From Ptiloglossa arizonensis (Eukaryota > Arthropoda > Insecta > Hymenoptera > Colletidae), in NCBI RefSeq assembly GCF_051014685.1, contig NW_027479492.1:1-64000 (forward strand): a stretch of DNA of 64,000 bases. Direction: 5' to 3'. Under the pieces are notes generated by a model. It saw only the letters and a list, made by a program, of their open reading frames with translations. It did not search any database and was not told the DNA's origin. Below, piece after piece: positions 28,881 through 44,409 of the stretch. The position numbers and the translations under genes were made by a program. Position 1 is the first letter of the stretch. Every line of letters begins with the position of its first letter.

Positions 28881-30490
28881 ATAACGTATAACGTATAACG
28901 TATAACGTATAACGTATAACGTATAACGTATAACGTATAACGTATAACGTATAACGTATAACGTATAACGTATAACGTATAACGTATAACGTATAACGTA
29001 TATCGTATAACGTATAACGTATAACGTATAACGTTTAACGTATAACGTATAACGTATAACGTATAACGTATAACGTATAACGTATAACGTATAACGTATA
29101 GGGTATAACGTATAACGTATAACGTATAACCTATAACGTATAACGTATAACGTATAACGTATAACGTATAACGCATAACGTATAACGTATAACGTATGAC
29201 GTATAACGTATAACGTATAACGTATAACGTATAACGTATAACGTATAACGTGTAACTAAGAACGTATAACGAAGAACGTAAAACGTATAACATATATCCT
29301 ATAACGCTTAACCTATATCGTATAACGCATAACGTATAGCGAATAACGCATAACGTATAACGTATAACGTATAACGTATAACGTATAACGTATAACGTAT
29401 AACGTATAACGTATAACGTATAACGTATAACGTATAACGTATAACGTATAACGTATAACGTATAACGTATAACGTATAACGTATAACGTATAACGTATAA
29501 CGTATAACGTATAACGTATAACGTATAACGTATAACGTATAACGTATAACGTATAACGTATAACGTATAACGTATAACGTATAACGTATAACGTATAACG
29601 TATAACGTATAACGTATAACGTATAACGTATAACGTATAACGTATAACGTATAACGTATAACGTATAACGTATAACGTATAACGTATAACGTATAACGTA
29701 TAAAGTATAACGTATAACGTATAACGTATAACGTATAACGTATAACGTATAACGTATAACGTATAACGTATAACGTATAGCGTATAACGTATAACGTATA
29801 ACGTATAACGTATAACGTATAACGTATAGCGTATAACGTATAGCGTATAACGTATAACGTATAACGTATAACGTATAACGTATAACGTATAACGTATAAC
29901 GTATAACGTATAACGTATAACGTATAACCTATAACGTATTACGTATAACGTATAACGTATAACGTATAACGTATAACGTATAACGTATAACGTATAACGT
30001 ATAACGTATAACGTATAACGTATAACGTATAACGTATAACGTATAACGTATAACGTATAACGTATAACGTATAACGTATAACGTATAACGTATAACGTAT
30101 AACGTATAACGTATAACGTGTAACGAAGAACGTATAACGAAGAACGTAAAACGTATAACATATATCCTATAACGCATAACGTATATCGTATAACGCATAA
30201 CGTATAGCGAATAACGCATAACGTATAACGTATAACGTATAACGTATAACGTATAACGTATAACGTATAACGTATAACGTATAACGTATAACGTATAACG
30301 TATAACGTATAACGTATAACGTATAACGTATAACGTGTAACGAAGAACGTATAACGAAGAACGTAAAACGTATAACGTATAACGTATAACGTATAACGTA
30401 TAACGTATAACGTATAACGTATGACGTATAACGTATAACGTATAACGTATAACGTATAACGTATAACGTATAACGTATAACGTATAACGT

Positions 30491-30616
30491 ACAACGTATA
30501 ACGTACAACGTATAACGTACAACGTATAACGTACAACGTATAACGTACAACGTATAACGTATAACGTACAACGTATAACGTACAACGTATAACGTACAAC
30601 GTATAACGTACAACGT
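30491..30616. repeat. 14-bp dimer block (acaacgt/ataacgt), interrupted
   Basis: Five acaacgt units alternate with canonical ones, then two canonical units stand together and four more acaacgt units follow. The interruption is copied exactly at 33487-33612. Confidence 0.87.
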
Positions 30617-31323
30617 ATAACGTATAACGTATAACGTATAACGTATAACGTATAACGTATAACGTATAACGTATTACGTATAACGTATAACGTATAACGT
30701 ATAACGTATAACGTATAACGTATAACGTATAACGTATAACGTATAACGTATAACGTATAACGTATAACGTATAACGTATAACGTATAACGTATAACGTAT
30801 AACGTATAACGTATAACGTATAACGTATAACGTATAACGTATAACGTATAACGTATAACGTACAACGTATAACGTGTGACGTATAACGTATAACGTATAA
30901 CGTATAACGTATAAGGCATAACGTCTAACATATGACATATTACGTATAAGGTATGACCTATAACGTATAACGTATAACGTATAACGTATAACGAATAACG
31001 TATAACGTATAACGTATAACGTATAACGTATATCGTATAACGTATAACGTATAACGTATAACGTATAACGTATAACGTATAACGTATAACGTATAACGTA
31101 TAACGTATAACGTATAACGTATAACGTATAACGTATAACGTATAACGTATAACGTATAACGTATAACGTATAACGCATAACGTATAACGTATAACGTATA
31201 ACGTATAACGTATAACGTATAACGTATAACGTATAACGTATAACGTATTGGGTATAACGTATAACGTATAACGTATAACCTATAACGTATAACGTATAAC
31301 GTATAACGTATAACGTATAACGT

Positions 31324-31498
31324 ATGACGTGTAACGTATAACGTATAACGTATTACGTATAACCTATAACGTATAACGTATAACGAATAACGTATAACGT
31401 GTAACGAAGAACGTATAACGAAGAACGTAAAACGTATAACATATATCCTCTAACGCATAACGTATATCGTATAACGCATGACGTATAGCGAATAACGC
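31324..31498. repeat. M-A module with ctaacgc-type cassette A
   Basis: Eleven units (atgacgt, gtaacgt, two canonical, attacgt, ataacct, two canonical, ataacga, two canonical) lead directly into a cassette A with ctaacgc at unit 8 and atgacgt at unit 12. The same 175-bp module recurs at 34327-34504 (3 bp longer), 42681-42855 and 44235-44409. All four A copies of this subtype carry this leader. Confidence 0.87.
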
Positions 31499-32002
31499 AT
31501 AACGTATAACGTATAACGTATAACGTATAACGTATAACGTATAACGTATAACGTATAACGTATAACGTATAACGTATAACGTATAACGTATAACGTATAA
31601 CGTACAACGTATATCGTATAACGTATAACGTATAACGTATAACGTATAACGTATAACGTATAACGTATAACGTTTAACGTATAACGTATAACGTATAACG
31701 TATAACGTATAACGTATAACGTATAACGTATAACGTATAGGGTATAACGTATAACGTATAACGTATAACCTATAACGTATAACGTATAACGTATAACGTA
31801 TGACGTATAACGTATAACGTATAACGTATAACGTACAACGTATAACGTATAACGTGTAACGTATAACGTATAACGTATAACGTATAACGTATAACGTATA
31901 AGGTATAACGTACAACGTATAACGTATAACGTATAACGTATAACGTATAACGTATAACGTATAACGTATAACGTATAACGTATAACGTATAACGTATAAC
32001 GT

Positions 32003-34836
32003 ATATCGTATAACGTATAACGTATAACGTATAACGTTTAACGTATAACGTATAACGTATAACGTATAACGTATAACGTATAACGTATAACGTATAACGT
32101 ATAGGGTATAACGTATAACGTATAACGTATAACCTATAACGTATAACGTATAACGTATAACGTATAACGCATAACGTATAACGTATAACGTATGACGTAT
32201 AACGTATAACGTATAACGTATAACGTATAACGTATAACGCATAACGTGTAACTAAGAACGTATAACGAAGAACGTAAAACGTATAACATATATCCTATAA
32301 CGCTTAACCTATATCGTATAACGCATAACGTATAGCGAATAACGCATAACGTATAACGTATAACGTATAACGTATAACGTATAACGTATAACGTATAACG
32401 TATAACGTATAACGTATAACGTATAACGTATAACGTATAACGTATAACGTATAACGTATAACGTATAACGTATAACGTATAACGTATAACGTATAACGTA
32501 TAACGTATAACGTATAACGTATAACGTATAACGTATAACGTATAACGTATAACGTATAACGTATAACGTATAACGTATAACGTATAACGTATAACGTATA
32601 ACGTATAACGTATAACGTATAACGTATAACGTATAACGTATAACGTATAACGTATAACGTATAACGTATAACGTATAACGTATAACGTATAACGTATAAA
32701 GTATAACGTATAACGTATAACGTATAACGTATAACGTATAACGTATAACGTATAACGTATAACGTATAACGTATAGCGTATAACGTATAACGTATAACGT
32801 ATAACGTATAACGTATAACGTATAGCGTATAACGTATAGCGTATAACGTATAACGTATAACGTATAACGTATAACGTATAACGTATAACGTATAACGTAT
32901 AACGTATAACGTATAACGTATAACCTATAACGTATTACGTATAACGTATAACGTATAACGTATAACGTATAACGTATAACGTATAACGTATAACGTATAA
33001 CGTATAACGTATAACGTATAACGTATAACGTATAACGTATAACGTATAACGTATAACGTATAACGTATAACGTATAACGTATAACGTATAACGTATAACG
33101 TATAACGTATAACGTGTAACGAAGAACGTATAACGAAGAACGTAAAACGTATAACATATATCCTATAACGCATAACGTATATCGTATAACGCATAACGTA
33201 TAGCGAATAACGCATAACGTATAACGTATAACGTATAACGTATAACGTATAACGTATAACGTATAACGTATAACGTATAACGTATAACGTATAACGTATA
33301 ACGTATAACGTATAACGTATAACGTATAACGTGTAACGAAGAACGTATAACGAAGAACGTAAAACGTATAACGTATAACGTATAACGTATAACGTATAAC
33401 GTATAACGTATAACGTATGACGTATAACGTATAACGTATAACGTATAACGTATAACGTATAACGTATAACGTATAACGTATAACGTACAACGTATAACGT
33501 ACAACGTATAACGTACAACGTATAACGTACAACGTATAACGTACAACGTATAACGTATAACGTACAACGTATAACGTACAACGTATAACGTACAACGTAT
33601 AACGTACAACGTATAACGTATAACGTATAACGTATAACGTATAACGTATAACGTATAACGTATAACGTATTACGTATAACGTATAACGTATAACGTATAA
33701 CGTATAACGTATAACGTATAACGTATAACGTATAACGTATAACGTATAACGTATAACGTATAACGTATAACGTATAACGTATAACGTATAACGTATAACG
33801 TATAACGTATAACGTATAACGTATAACGTATAACGTATAACGTATAACGTATAACGTATAACGTACAACGTATAACGTGTGACGTATAACGTATAACGTA
33901 TAACGTATAACGTATAAGGCATAACGTCTAACATATGACATATTACGTATAAGGTATGACCTATAACGTATAACGTATAACGTATAACGTATAACGAATA
34001 ACGTATAACGTATAACGTATAACGTATAACGTATATCGTATAACGTATAACGTATAACGTATAACGTATAACGTATAACGTATAACGTATAACGTATAAC
34101 GTATAACGTATAACGTATAACGTATAACGTATAACGTATAACGTATAACGTATAACGTATAACGTATAACGTATAACGCATAACGTATAACGTATAACGT
34201 ATAACGTATAACGTATAACGTATAACGTATAACGTATAACGTATAACGTATTGGGTATAACGTATAACGTATAACGTATAACCTATAACGTATAACGTAT
34301 AACGTATAACGTATAACGTATAACGTATGACGTGTAACGTATAACGTATAACGTATTACGTATAACCTATAACGTATAACGTATAACGAATAACGTATAA
34401 CGTGTAACGAAGAACGTATAACGAAGAACGTAAAACGTATAACATAATATATCCTCTAACGCATAACGTATATCGTATAACGCATGACGTATAGCGAATA
34501 ACGCATAACGTATAACGTATAACGTATAACGTATAACGTATAACGTATAACGTATAACGTATAACGTATAACGTATAACGTATAACGTATAACGTATAAC
34601 GTATAACGTACAACGTATATCGTATAACGTATAACGTATAACGTATAACGTATAACGTATAACGTATAACGTATAACGTTTAACGTATAACGTATAACGT
34701 ATAACGTATAACGTATAACGTATAACGTATAACGTATAACGTATAGGGTATAACGTATAACGTATAACGTATAACCTATAACGTATAACGTATAACGTAT
34801 AACGTATGACGTATAACGTATAACGTATAACGTATA
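32003..34836. repeat. Segmental duplication d, copy 2 (3.0-kb tandem)
   Basis: Second copy of the 29.0-31.8 kb segment, with the variant A at 32248, A at 33116, the stub at 33333-33367, the dimer block at 33487-33612, E at 33914, the ctaacgc-type A at 34404 and F at 34743. One heptamer is gained between 33333 and 33914, and three bases are gained inside the 34404 cassette. After this point the copies diverge: copy 2 continues into a full cassette L, copy 1 into a fragment. Confidence 0.88.
34404..34504. other. Register shift 3: cassette A with a 3-bp insertion
   Basis: Between units 6 (ataacat) and 7 (atatcct) there are three extra bases, aat, near 34446. They are absent from the otherwise matching copy at 31401. 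Unit starts move from 6 to 2 modulo 7. It is the only shift not of one base and the only one inside a cassette A. Confidence 0.87.
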
Positions 34837-34917
34837 ACGTACAACGTATAACGTATAACGTATAACGTATAACGTATAACGTATAACGTATAACGTATAA
34901 CGTATAACGTATAACGT

Positions 34918-35246
34918 CTAACGTATAACGTATAACGTATAACGTATAACGTATAACGCATAACGTATAACGTATAACGTATAACGTATAACGTATAACG
35001 TATAACGTATAACGTATAACGTATAACGTATAACGTATAACGTATAACGTGTAACGTATAACGTATAACGTATAACGTATAACGTATAACGTATAAGGTA
35101 TAACGTACAACGTATAACGTATAACGTATAACGTATAACGTACAACGTATAACGTATAACGTATAACGTATAACGTATAACGTACAACGTATAACGTATA
35201 ACGTATAACGTATAACGTATAACGTACAACGTATGACTTATCACGT
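34918..35246. repeat. Cassette L (329 bp) without adjacent A
   Basis: Opens with ctaacgt and ends with acaacgt and word D at 35233-35246. The nearest upstream cassette A is the ctaacgc-type at 34404, 514 bp away, so this L stands outside the C-A-L arrangement. The copy at 43269 has the same relation to the A at 42758 (511 bp; the 3-bp difference is the insertion at 34446). Confidence 0.85.
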
Positions 35247-35750
35247 ATAACGTATAACGTATAACGTATAACGTATAACGTATAACGTATAACGTATAAC
35301 GTACAACGTATGACGTATAACGTATAACGTATAACGTATAACGTATAACGTATAACGTATAACGTATAACGTATAACGTATAACGTATAACGTATAACGT
35401 ATAACGTATAACGTATAACGTATAACGTATGACGTATAACGTATAACGTATAACGTATAACGTATAACGTATAACGTATAACGTATAGGGTATAACGTAT
35501 AACGTATAACGTATAACCTATAACGTATAACGTATAACGTATAACGTATAACGTATAACGTATAACGTATAACGTATAACGTATAACGTATAACGTATAA
35601 CGTATAACGTATAACGTATAACGTATAACGTATAACGTATAACGTATAACGTATAACGTATAACGTATAACGTATAACGTATAACGTATAACGTATAACG
35701 TATAACGTATAACGTATAACGTATGACGTATAACGTAAAACGTATAACGT

Positions 35751-36205
35751 GTAACGAAGAACGTATAACGAAGAACGTAAAACGTATAACATATATCCTA
35801 TAACGCATAACGTATATCGTATAACGCATAACGTATAGCGAATAACGCATAACGTATAACGTATAACGTATAACGTATAACGTATAACGTATAACGTATA
35901 ACGTATAACGTATAACGTATAACGTATAACGTATAACGTATAACGTATAACGTATAACGTATAACGTGTAACGAAGAACGTATAACGAAGAACGTAAAAC
36001 GTATAACGTATAACGTATAACGTATAACGTATAACGTATAACGTATGACGTATAACGTATAACGTATAACGTATAACGTATAACGTATAACGTATAACGT
36101 ATAACGTATAACGTATAACGTACAACGTATAACGTACAACGTATAACGTATAACGTATAACGTATAACGTACAACGTATAACGTACAACGTATAACGTAC
36201 AACGT
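35751..36205. repeat. Cassette A, truncated A and short dimer block
   Basis: A consensus A (35751-35848) is followed 217 bp later, start to start, by a five-heptamer stub (35968-36002) and a dimer block (36122-36205). A-stub-block is the same order and 217-bp spacing as at 30120/30337/30491 and 33116/33333/33487. This is therefore a third, more diverged copy of that part of the 3.0-kb segment; word E at 36598 continues the match. Confidence 0.86.
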
Positions 36206-36940
36206 ATAATGTATAACGTATAACGTATAACGTATAACGTATAACGTATAACGTATAACGTATAACGTATAACGTACAACGTATAACGTATAACGTATAA
36301 CGTATAACGTATAACGTATAACGTATAACGTATAACGTATAACGTATAACGTATAACGTATAACGTATAACGTATAACGTATAACGTATAACGTATAACG
36401 TATAACGTATAACGTATAACGTATAACGTATAACGTATAACGTATAACGTATAACGTATAACGTATAACGTATAACGTATAACGTATAACGTATAACGTA
36501 TAACGTATAACGTATAACGTATAACGTATAACGTATAACGTATAACGTACAACGTATAACGTGTGACGTATAACGTATAACGTATAACGTATAACGTGTA
36601 AGGCATAACGTCTAACATATGACATATTACGTATAAGGTATGACCTATAACGTATAACGTACAACGTATAACGTATAACGAATAACGTATAACGTATAAC
36701 GTATAACGTATAACGTATATCGTATAACGTATAACGTATAACGTATAACGTATAACGTATAACGTATAACGTATAACGTATAACGTATAACGTATAACGT
36801 ATAACGTATAACGTATAACGTATAACGTATAACGTATAACGTATAACGTATAACGTTTAACGCATAACGTATAACGTATAAAGTATAACGTATAACGTAT
36901 AACGTATAACGTATAACGTATAACGTATAACGTATAACGT

Positions 36941-39768
36941 ATAACTCACAACGTATGACGTATAACGTATAACGTATAACGTATAACGTATAACGTATAA
37001 CGTATAACGTATAACGTATAACGTATAACGTATAACGTATAACGTATAACGTATAACGTATAACGTATAACGTATAACGTATAAAGTATAACGTATAACG
37101 TATAAGGTATAACGTATAACGTATAACGTATAACGTATAACGTATAACGTATAACGTATAACGTATAACGTACAACGTATAACGTATAACGTATAACGTA
37201 TAACGTATAACGTTTAACGTATAACGTATAACGTATAACGTATAACGTATAACGTATAACGTATAACGTATAACGTATAACGTATAACGTATAACGTATA
37301 ACGTACAACGTATGACGTATAACGTATAACGTATAACGTATAACGTATAACGTATAACGTATATCGTATAACGTATAACGTATAACGTATAACGTTTAAC
37401 GTATAACGTATAACGTATAACGTATAACGTATAACGTATAACGTATAACGTATAACGTATAACGTATAAAGTATAACGTATAACGTATAAGGTATAACGT
37501 ATAACGTATAACGTATAACGTATAACGTATAACGTATAACGTATAACGTATAACGTACAACGTATAACGTATAACGTATAACGTATAACGTATAACGTTT
37601 AACGTATAACGTATAACGTATAACGTATAACGTATAACGTATAAGGTATAACGTACAACGTATAACGTATAACGTATAACGTATAACGTACAACGTATAA
37701 CGTATAACGTATAACGTATAACGTATAACGTACAACGTATAACGTATAACGTATAACGTATAACGTATAACGTACAACGTATGACTTATCACGTATAACG
37801 TATAACGTATAACGTATAACGTATAACGTGTAACGTATAACGTATAACGTACAACGTATGACGTATAACGTATAACGTATAACGTATAGCGTATAACGTA
37901 TAACGTATAACGTATAACGTATAACGTATAACGTATAACGTATAACGTATAACGTATAACGTATAACGTATAACGTATAACGTATAACGTATAACGTATA
38001 ACGTATAACGTATAACGTATAAAGTATAACGCATAACGTGTAACGTATAACGTATAGCGTATAACGTATAACTTATAACGTATAACGTATAACGTATAAC
38101 GTATAACGTATAACGTATAACGTATAACGTATAACGTATAACGTATAACGTATAACGTATAACGTATATCGTATAACGTATAACGTATAACGTATAACGT
38201 TTAACGTATAACGTATAACGTATAACGTATAACGTATAACGTATAACGTATAACGTATAACGTATAACGTATAGGGTATAACGTATAACGTATAACGTAT
38301 AACCTATAACGTATAACGTATAACGTATAACGTATAACGTATAACGTATAACGTATAACGTATAACGTATAACGTATAACGTATAACGTATAACGTATAA
38401 CGTATAACGTATAACGTATAACGTATAACGTATAACGTATAACGTGTAACGAAGAACGTATAACGAAGAACGTAAAACGTATAACATATATCCTATAACG
38501 CTTAACGTATATCGTATAACGCATAACGTATAGCGAATAACGCATAACGTATAACGTATAACGTATAACGTATAACGTATAACGTATAACGTATAACGTA
38601 TAACGTATAACGTATAACGTATAACGTATAACGTATAACGTATAACGTATAACGTATAACGTATAACGTATAACGTATAACGTATAACGTATAACGTATA
38701 ACGTATAACGTATAGCGTATAACGTATAACGTATAACGTATAACGTATAACGTATAACGTATAGCGTATAACGTATAGCGTATAACGTATAACGTATAAC
38801 GTATAGGGTATAACGTATAACGTATAACGTATAACCTATAACGTATAACGTATAACGTATAACGTATAACGTATAACGTATAACGTATAACGTATAACGT
38901 ATAACGTATAACGTATAACGTATAACGTATAACGTATAACGTATAACGTATAACGTATAACGTATAACGTATAACGTATAACGTACAACGTATAACGTAT
39001 AACGTATAACGTATAACGTATAACGTACAACGTATGACTTATCACGTATAACGTATAACGTATAACGTATAACGTATAACGTGTAACGTATAACGTATAA
39101 CGTACAACGTATGACGTATAACGTATAACGTATAACGTATAGCGTATAACGTATAACGTATAACGTATAACGTATAACGTATAACGTATAACGTATAACG
39201 TATAACGTATAACGTATAACGTATAACGTATAACGTATAACGTATAACGTATAACGTATAAAGTATAACGCATAACGTGTAACGTATAACGTATAACGTA
39301 TAACGTATAACTTATAACGTATAACGTATAACGTATAACGTATAACGTATAACGTATAACGTATAACGTATAACGTATAACGTATAACGTATAACGTATA
39401 ACTCATAACGTATATCGTATAACGTATAACGTATAACGTATAACGTTTAACGTATAACGTATAACGTATAACGTATAACGTATAACGTATAACGTATAAC
39501 GTATAACGTATAGGGTATAACGTATAACGTATAACGTATAACCTATAACGTATAACGTATAACGTATAACGTATAACGTATAACGTATAACGTATAACGT
39601 ATAACGTATAACGTATAACGTATAACGTATAACGTATAACGTATAACGTATAACGTATAACGTATAACGTGTAACGAAGAACGTATAACGAAGAACGTAA
39701 AACGTATAACATATATCCTATAACGCTTAACGTATATCGTATAACGCATAACGTATAGCGAATAACGC
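36941..39768. repeat. Segmental duplication c, copy 2 (partner 23792-26619)
   Basis: Starts with the same rare ataactc/acaacgt pair. Contains D at 37781 and 39034, F at 38271, 38803 and 39510, and ttaacgt-type cassette A at 38446 and 39671. Those two and their partners at 25304 and 26522 are the only A copies with ttaacgt at unit 9, which supports direct duplication over about 13.1 kb. Confidence 0.88.
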
Positions 39769-40146
39769 ATAACGTATAACGTATAACGTATAACGTATAA
39801 CGTATAACGTATAACGTATAACGTATAACGTATAACGTATAACGTATAACGTATAACGTATAACGTATAACGTATAACGTATAACGTATAACGTATAACG
39901 TATAACGTATAACGTATAACGTATAACGTATAACGTATAACGTATAACGTATAACGTATAACGTATAACGTATAACGTATAACGTATAACGTATAACGTA
40001 TAACGTATAACGTATAACGTATAACGTATAACGTATAACGTATAACGTATAACGTATAACGTATAACGTATAACGTATAACGTATAACGTATAACGTATA
40101 ACGTATAACGTATAACGTATAACGTATAACGTATAACGTATAACCT

Positions 40147-42092
40147 GTAACGAAGAACGTATAACGAAGAACGTAAAACGTATAACATATATCCTATAAC
40201 GCATAACGTATATCGTATAACGCATAACGTATAGCGAATAACGCATAACGTATAACGTATAACGTATAACGTATAACGTATAACGTATAACGTATAACGT
40301 ATAACGTATTACGTATAACGTATAACGTATAACGTATAACGTATAACGTATAACGTATAACGTATAACGTATAACGTGTAACGAAGAACGTATAACGAAG
40401 AACGTAAAACGTATAACATATATCCTATAACGCATAACGTATATCGTATAACGCATAACGTATAGCGAATAACGCATAACGTATAACGTATAACGTATAA
40501 CGTATAACGTATAACGTATAACGTATAACGTATAGCGTATAACGTATAACGTATAACGTATAACGTATAACGTATAACGTATAACGTATAACGTATAACG
40601 TATAACGTATAACGTATAACGTATAACGTATAACATAAAACATATGACGTATTACATATTACGTATAACGTATAACGTATAACGTATAACGTATAACGTA
40701 TAACGTATAACGTATAACGTGTAACGAAGAACGTATAACGAAGAACGTAAAACGTATAACATATATCCTATAACGCATAACGTATATCGTATAACGCATA
40801 ACGTATAGCGAATAACGCATAACGTATAACGTATAACGTATAACGTATAACGTATAACGTATAACGTCTAACGTATAACGTATAACGTATAACGTATAAC
40901 GTATAACGCATAACGTATAACGGATAACGTATAACGTATAACGTATAACGTATAACGTATAACGTATAACGTATAACGTATAATGTATAACGTGTAACGT
41001 ATAACGTATAACGTATAACGTATAACGTATAAGGTATAACGTACAACGTATAACGTATAACGTATAACGTATAACGTACAACGTATAACGTATAACGTAT
41101 AACGTATAACGCATAACGTACAACGTATAACGTATAACGTATAACGTATAACGTATAACGTACAACGTATGACTTATCACGTATAACGTATAACGTATAA
41201 CGTATAACGTATAACGTATAACGTATAACGTATAACGTTTAACGTATAACGTATAACGTATAACGTATAACGTATAACGTATAACGTATAACGTATAACG
41301 TATAGGGTATAACGTATAACGTATAACGTATAACCTATAACGTATAACGTATAACGTATAACGTATGACGTATACCGTATAACGTATAACGTATAACGTA
41401 CAACGTATAACGTATAACGTATAACGTATAACGTATAACGTATAACGTATAACGTATAACGTATAACGTATAACGTATAACGTATAACGTATAACGTATA
41501 ACGTATAACGTATAACGTGTAACGAAGAACGTATAACGAAGAACGTAAAACGTATAACGTATATCCTATAACGCATAACGTATATCGTATAACGCATAAC
41601 GTATAGCGAATAACGCATAACGTATAACGTATAACGTATATCGTATAGCGTATAACGTATAACGTATAACGTATAACGTATAACGTATAACGTATAACGT
41701 ATAACGTATAACGTATAACGTATAACGTATAACGTATAACGTATAACGTATAACGTATAACGTGTAACGAAGAACGTATAACGAAGAACGTAAAACGTAT
41801 AACATATATCCTATAACGCATAACGTATATCGTATAACGCATAACGTATAGCGAATAACGCATAACGTATAACGTATAACGTATAACGTATAACGTATAA
41901 CGTATAACGTATAACGTATAGCGTATAACGTATAACGTATAACGTATAACGTATAACGTATAACGTATAACGTATAGCGTATAACGTATAACCTGTAACG
42001 AAGAACGTATAACGAAGAACGTAAAACGTATAACATATATCCTATAACGCATAACGTATATCGTATAACGCATAACGTATAGCGAATAACGC
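40147..42092. repeat. Segmental duplication e, copy 1: dense cassette A zone
   Basis: A copies start at 40147, 40378, 40721, 41519, 41764 and 41995. The first and last are preceded directly by ataacct; the 41519 copy has canonical ataacgt at unit 6. Word C is at 40630 and a full cassette L at 40868-41182, making a complete 553-bp C-A-L module (40630-41182). The same order returns at 45110-46950 at offsets of 4,963, 4,949 and 4,858 bp, with L cut short there. Confidence 0.9.
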
Positions 42093-42680
42093 ATAACGTA
42101 TAACGTATAACGTATAACGTATAACGTATAACGTATAACGTATAACGTATAACGTATAACGTATAACGTATAACGTATAACGTATAGGGTATAACGTATA
42201 ACGTTTAACGTATAACGTATAACGTATAACGTATAACGTATAACGTATAGGGTATAACGTATAACGTATAACGTATAACCTATAACGTATAACGTATAAC
42301 GTATAACGTATGACGTATAACGTATAACGTATAACGTATAACGTACAACGTATAACGTATAACGTATAACGTATATCGTATAACGTATAACCTATAACGT
42401 ATAACGTATAACGTATAACGTATAACGTATAACGTATAACGTATAACGTATAACGTATAACGTATAACGTATAACGTATAACGTATAACGTATAACGTAT
42501 AACGTATAACGTATAACGTATAACGTATAACGCATAACGTATAACGTATAACGTATAACGTATAACGTATAACGTATAACGTATAACGTATAACGTATAA
42601 CGTATTGGGTATAACGTATAACGTATAACGTATAACCTATAACGTATAACGTATAACGTATAACGTATAACGTATAACGT

Positions 42681-44409
42681 ATGACGTGTAACGTATAACG
42701 TATAACGTATTACGTATAACCTATAACGTATAACGTATAACGAATAACGTATAACGTGTAACGAAGAACGTATAACGAAGAACGTAAAACGTATAACATA
42801 TATCCTCTAACGCATAACGTATATCGTATAACGCATGACGTATAGCGAATAACGCATAACGTATAACGTATAACGTATAACGTATAACGTATAACGTATA
42901 ACGTATAACGTATAACGTATAACGTATAACGTATAACGTATAACGTATAACGTATAACGTACAACGTATAACGTATAACGTATAACGTATAACGTATAAC
43001 GTATAACGTATAACGTATAACGTATAACGTTTAACGTATAACGTATAACGTATAACGTATAACGTATAACGTATAACGTATAACGTATAACGTATAGGGT
43101 ATAACGTATAACGTATAACGTATAACCTATAACGTATAACGTATAACGTATAACGTATGACGTATAACGTATAACGTATAACGTATAACGTACAACGTAT
43201 AACGTATAACGTATAACGTATAACGTATAACGTATAACGTATAACGTATAACGTATAACGTATAACGTCTAACGTATAACGTATAACGTATAACGTATAA
43301 CGTATAACGCATAACGTATAACGTATAACGTATAACGTATAACGTATAACGTATAACGTATAACGTATAACGTATAACGTATAACGTATAACGTATAACG
43401 TGTAACGTATAACGTATAACGTATAACGTATAACGTATAACGTATAAGGTATAACGTACAACGTATAACGTATAACGTATAACGTATAACGTACAACGTA
43501 TAACGTATAACGTATAACGTATAACGTATAACGTACAACGTATAACGTATAACGTATAACGTATAACGTATAACGTACAACGTATGACTTATCACGTATA
43601 ACGTATAACGTATAACGTATAACGTATAACGTATAACGTATAACGTATAACGTATAACGTACAACGTATAACCTATAACGTATAACGTATAACGTATAAC
43701 GTATAACGTATAACGTATAACGTATAACGTATAACGTATAACGTATAACGTATAACGTATAACGTATAACGTATAACGTATAACGTATAACGTATAACGT
43801 ATAACGTATAACGTATAACGTATAAGGCATAACGTCTAACATATGACATATTACGTATAAGGTATGACCTATAACGTATAACGTACAACGTATAACGTAT
43901 AACGAATAACGTATAACGTATAACGTATAACGTATAACGTATATCGTATAACGTATAACGTATAACGTATAACGTATAACGTATAACGTATAACGTATAA
44001 CGTATAACGTATAACGTATAACGTATAACGTATAACGTATAACGTATAACGTATAACGTATAACGTATAACGTATAACGTATAACGTATAACGCATAACG
44101 TATAACGTATAACGTATAACGTATAACGTATAACGTATAACGTATAACGTATAACGTATTGGGCATAACGTATAACGTATAACGTATAACCTATAACGTA
44201 TAACGTATAACGTATAACGTATAACGTATAACGTATGACGTGTAACGTATAACGTATAACGTATTACGTATAACCTATAACGTATAACGTATAACGAATA
44301 ACGTATAACGTGTAACGAAGAACGTATAACGAAGAACGTAAAACGTATAACATATATCCTCTAACGCATAACGTATATCGTATAACGCATGACGTATAGC
44401 GAATAACGC
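42681..44409. repeat. Two M-A modules flanking a cassette L and word E
   Basis: M-A modules at 42681-42855 and 44235-44409 enclose cassette L (43269-43597) and word E (43822-43870). Their cassette A copies (42758 and 44312) are 1,554 bp apart and of the ctaacgc/atgacgt subtype. The attgggt word before the second is changed to attgggc. The segment resembles parts of the 31.2-35.2 kb region in a different arrangement. Confidence 0.85.

Larger units (their letters stand above)
29000..31830. repeat. Segmental duplication d, copy 1 (3.0-kb tandem)
   Basis: This segment runs from an atatcgt unit through word F (29098), variant cassette A (29252: gtaacta at unit 1, ttaacct at unit 9), cassette A (30120), a five-heptamer stub (30337-30371), a dimer block (30491-30616), word E (30911), a ctaacgc-type cassette A (31401) and word F (31737). 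All recur in the next copy at 2,996-3,006 bp. Edges are approximate to tens of bases. Confidence 0.88.

Noticed and set aside
38201..40636. 811-codon minus-strand open frame
   Set aside because: Same reason. It ends where words such as B or D put a stop into that frame.
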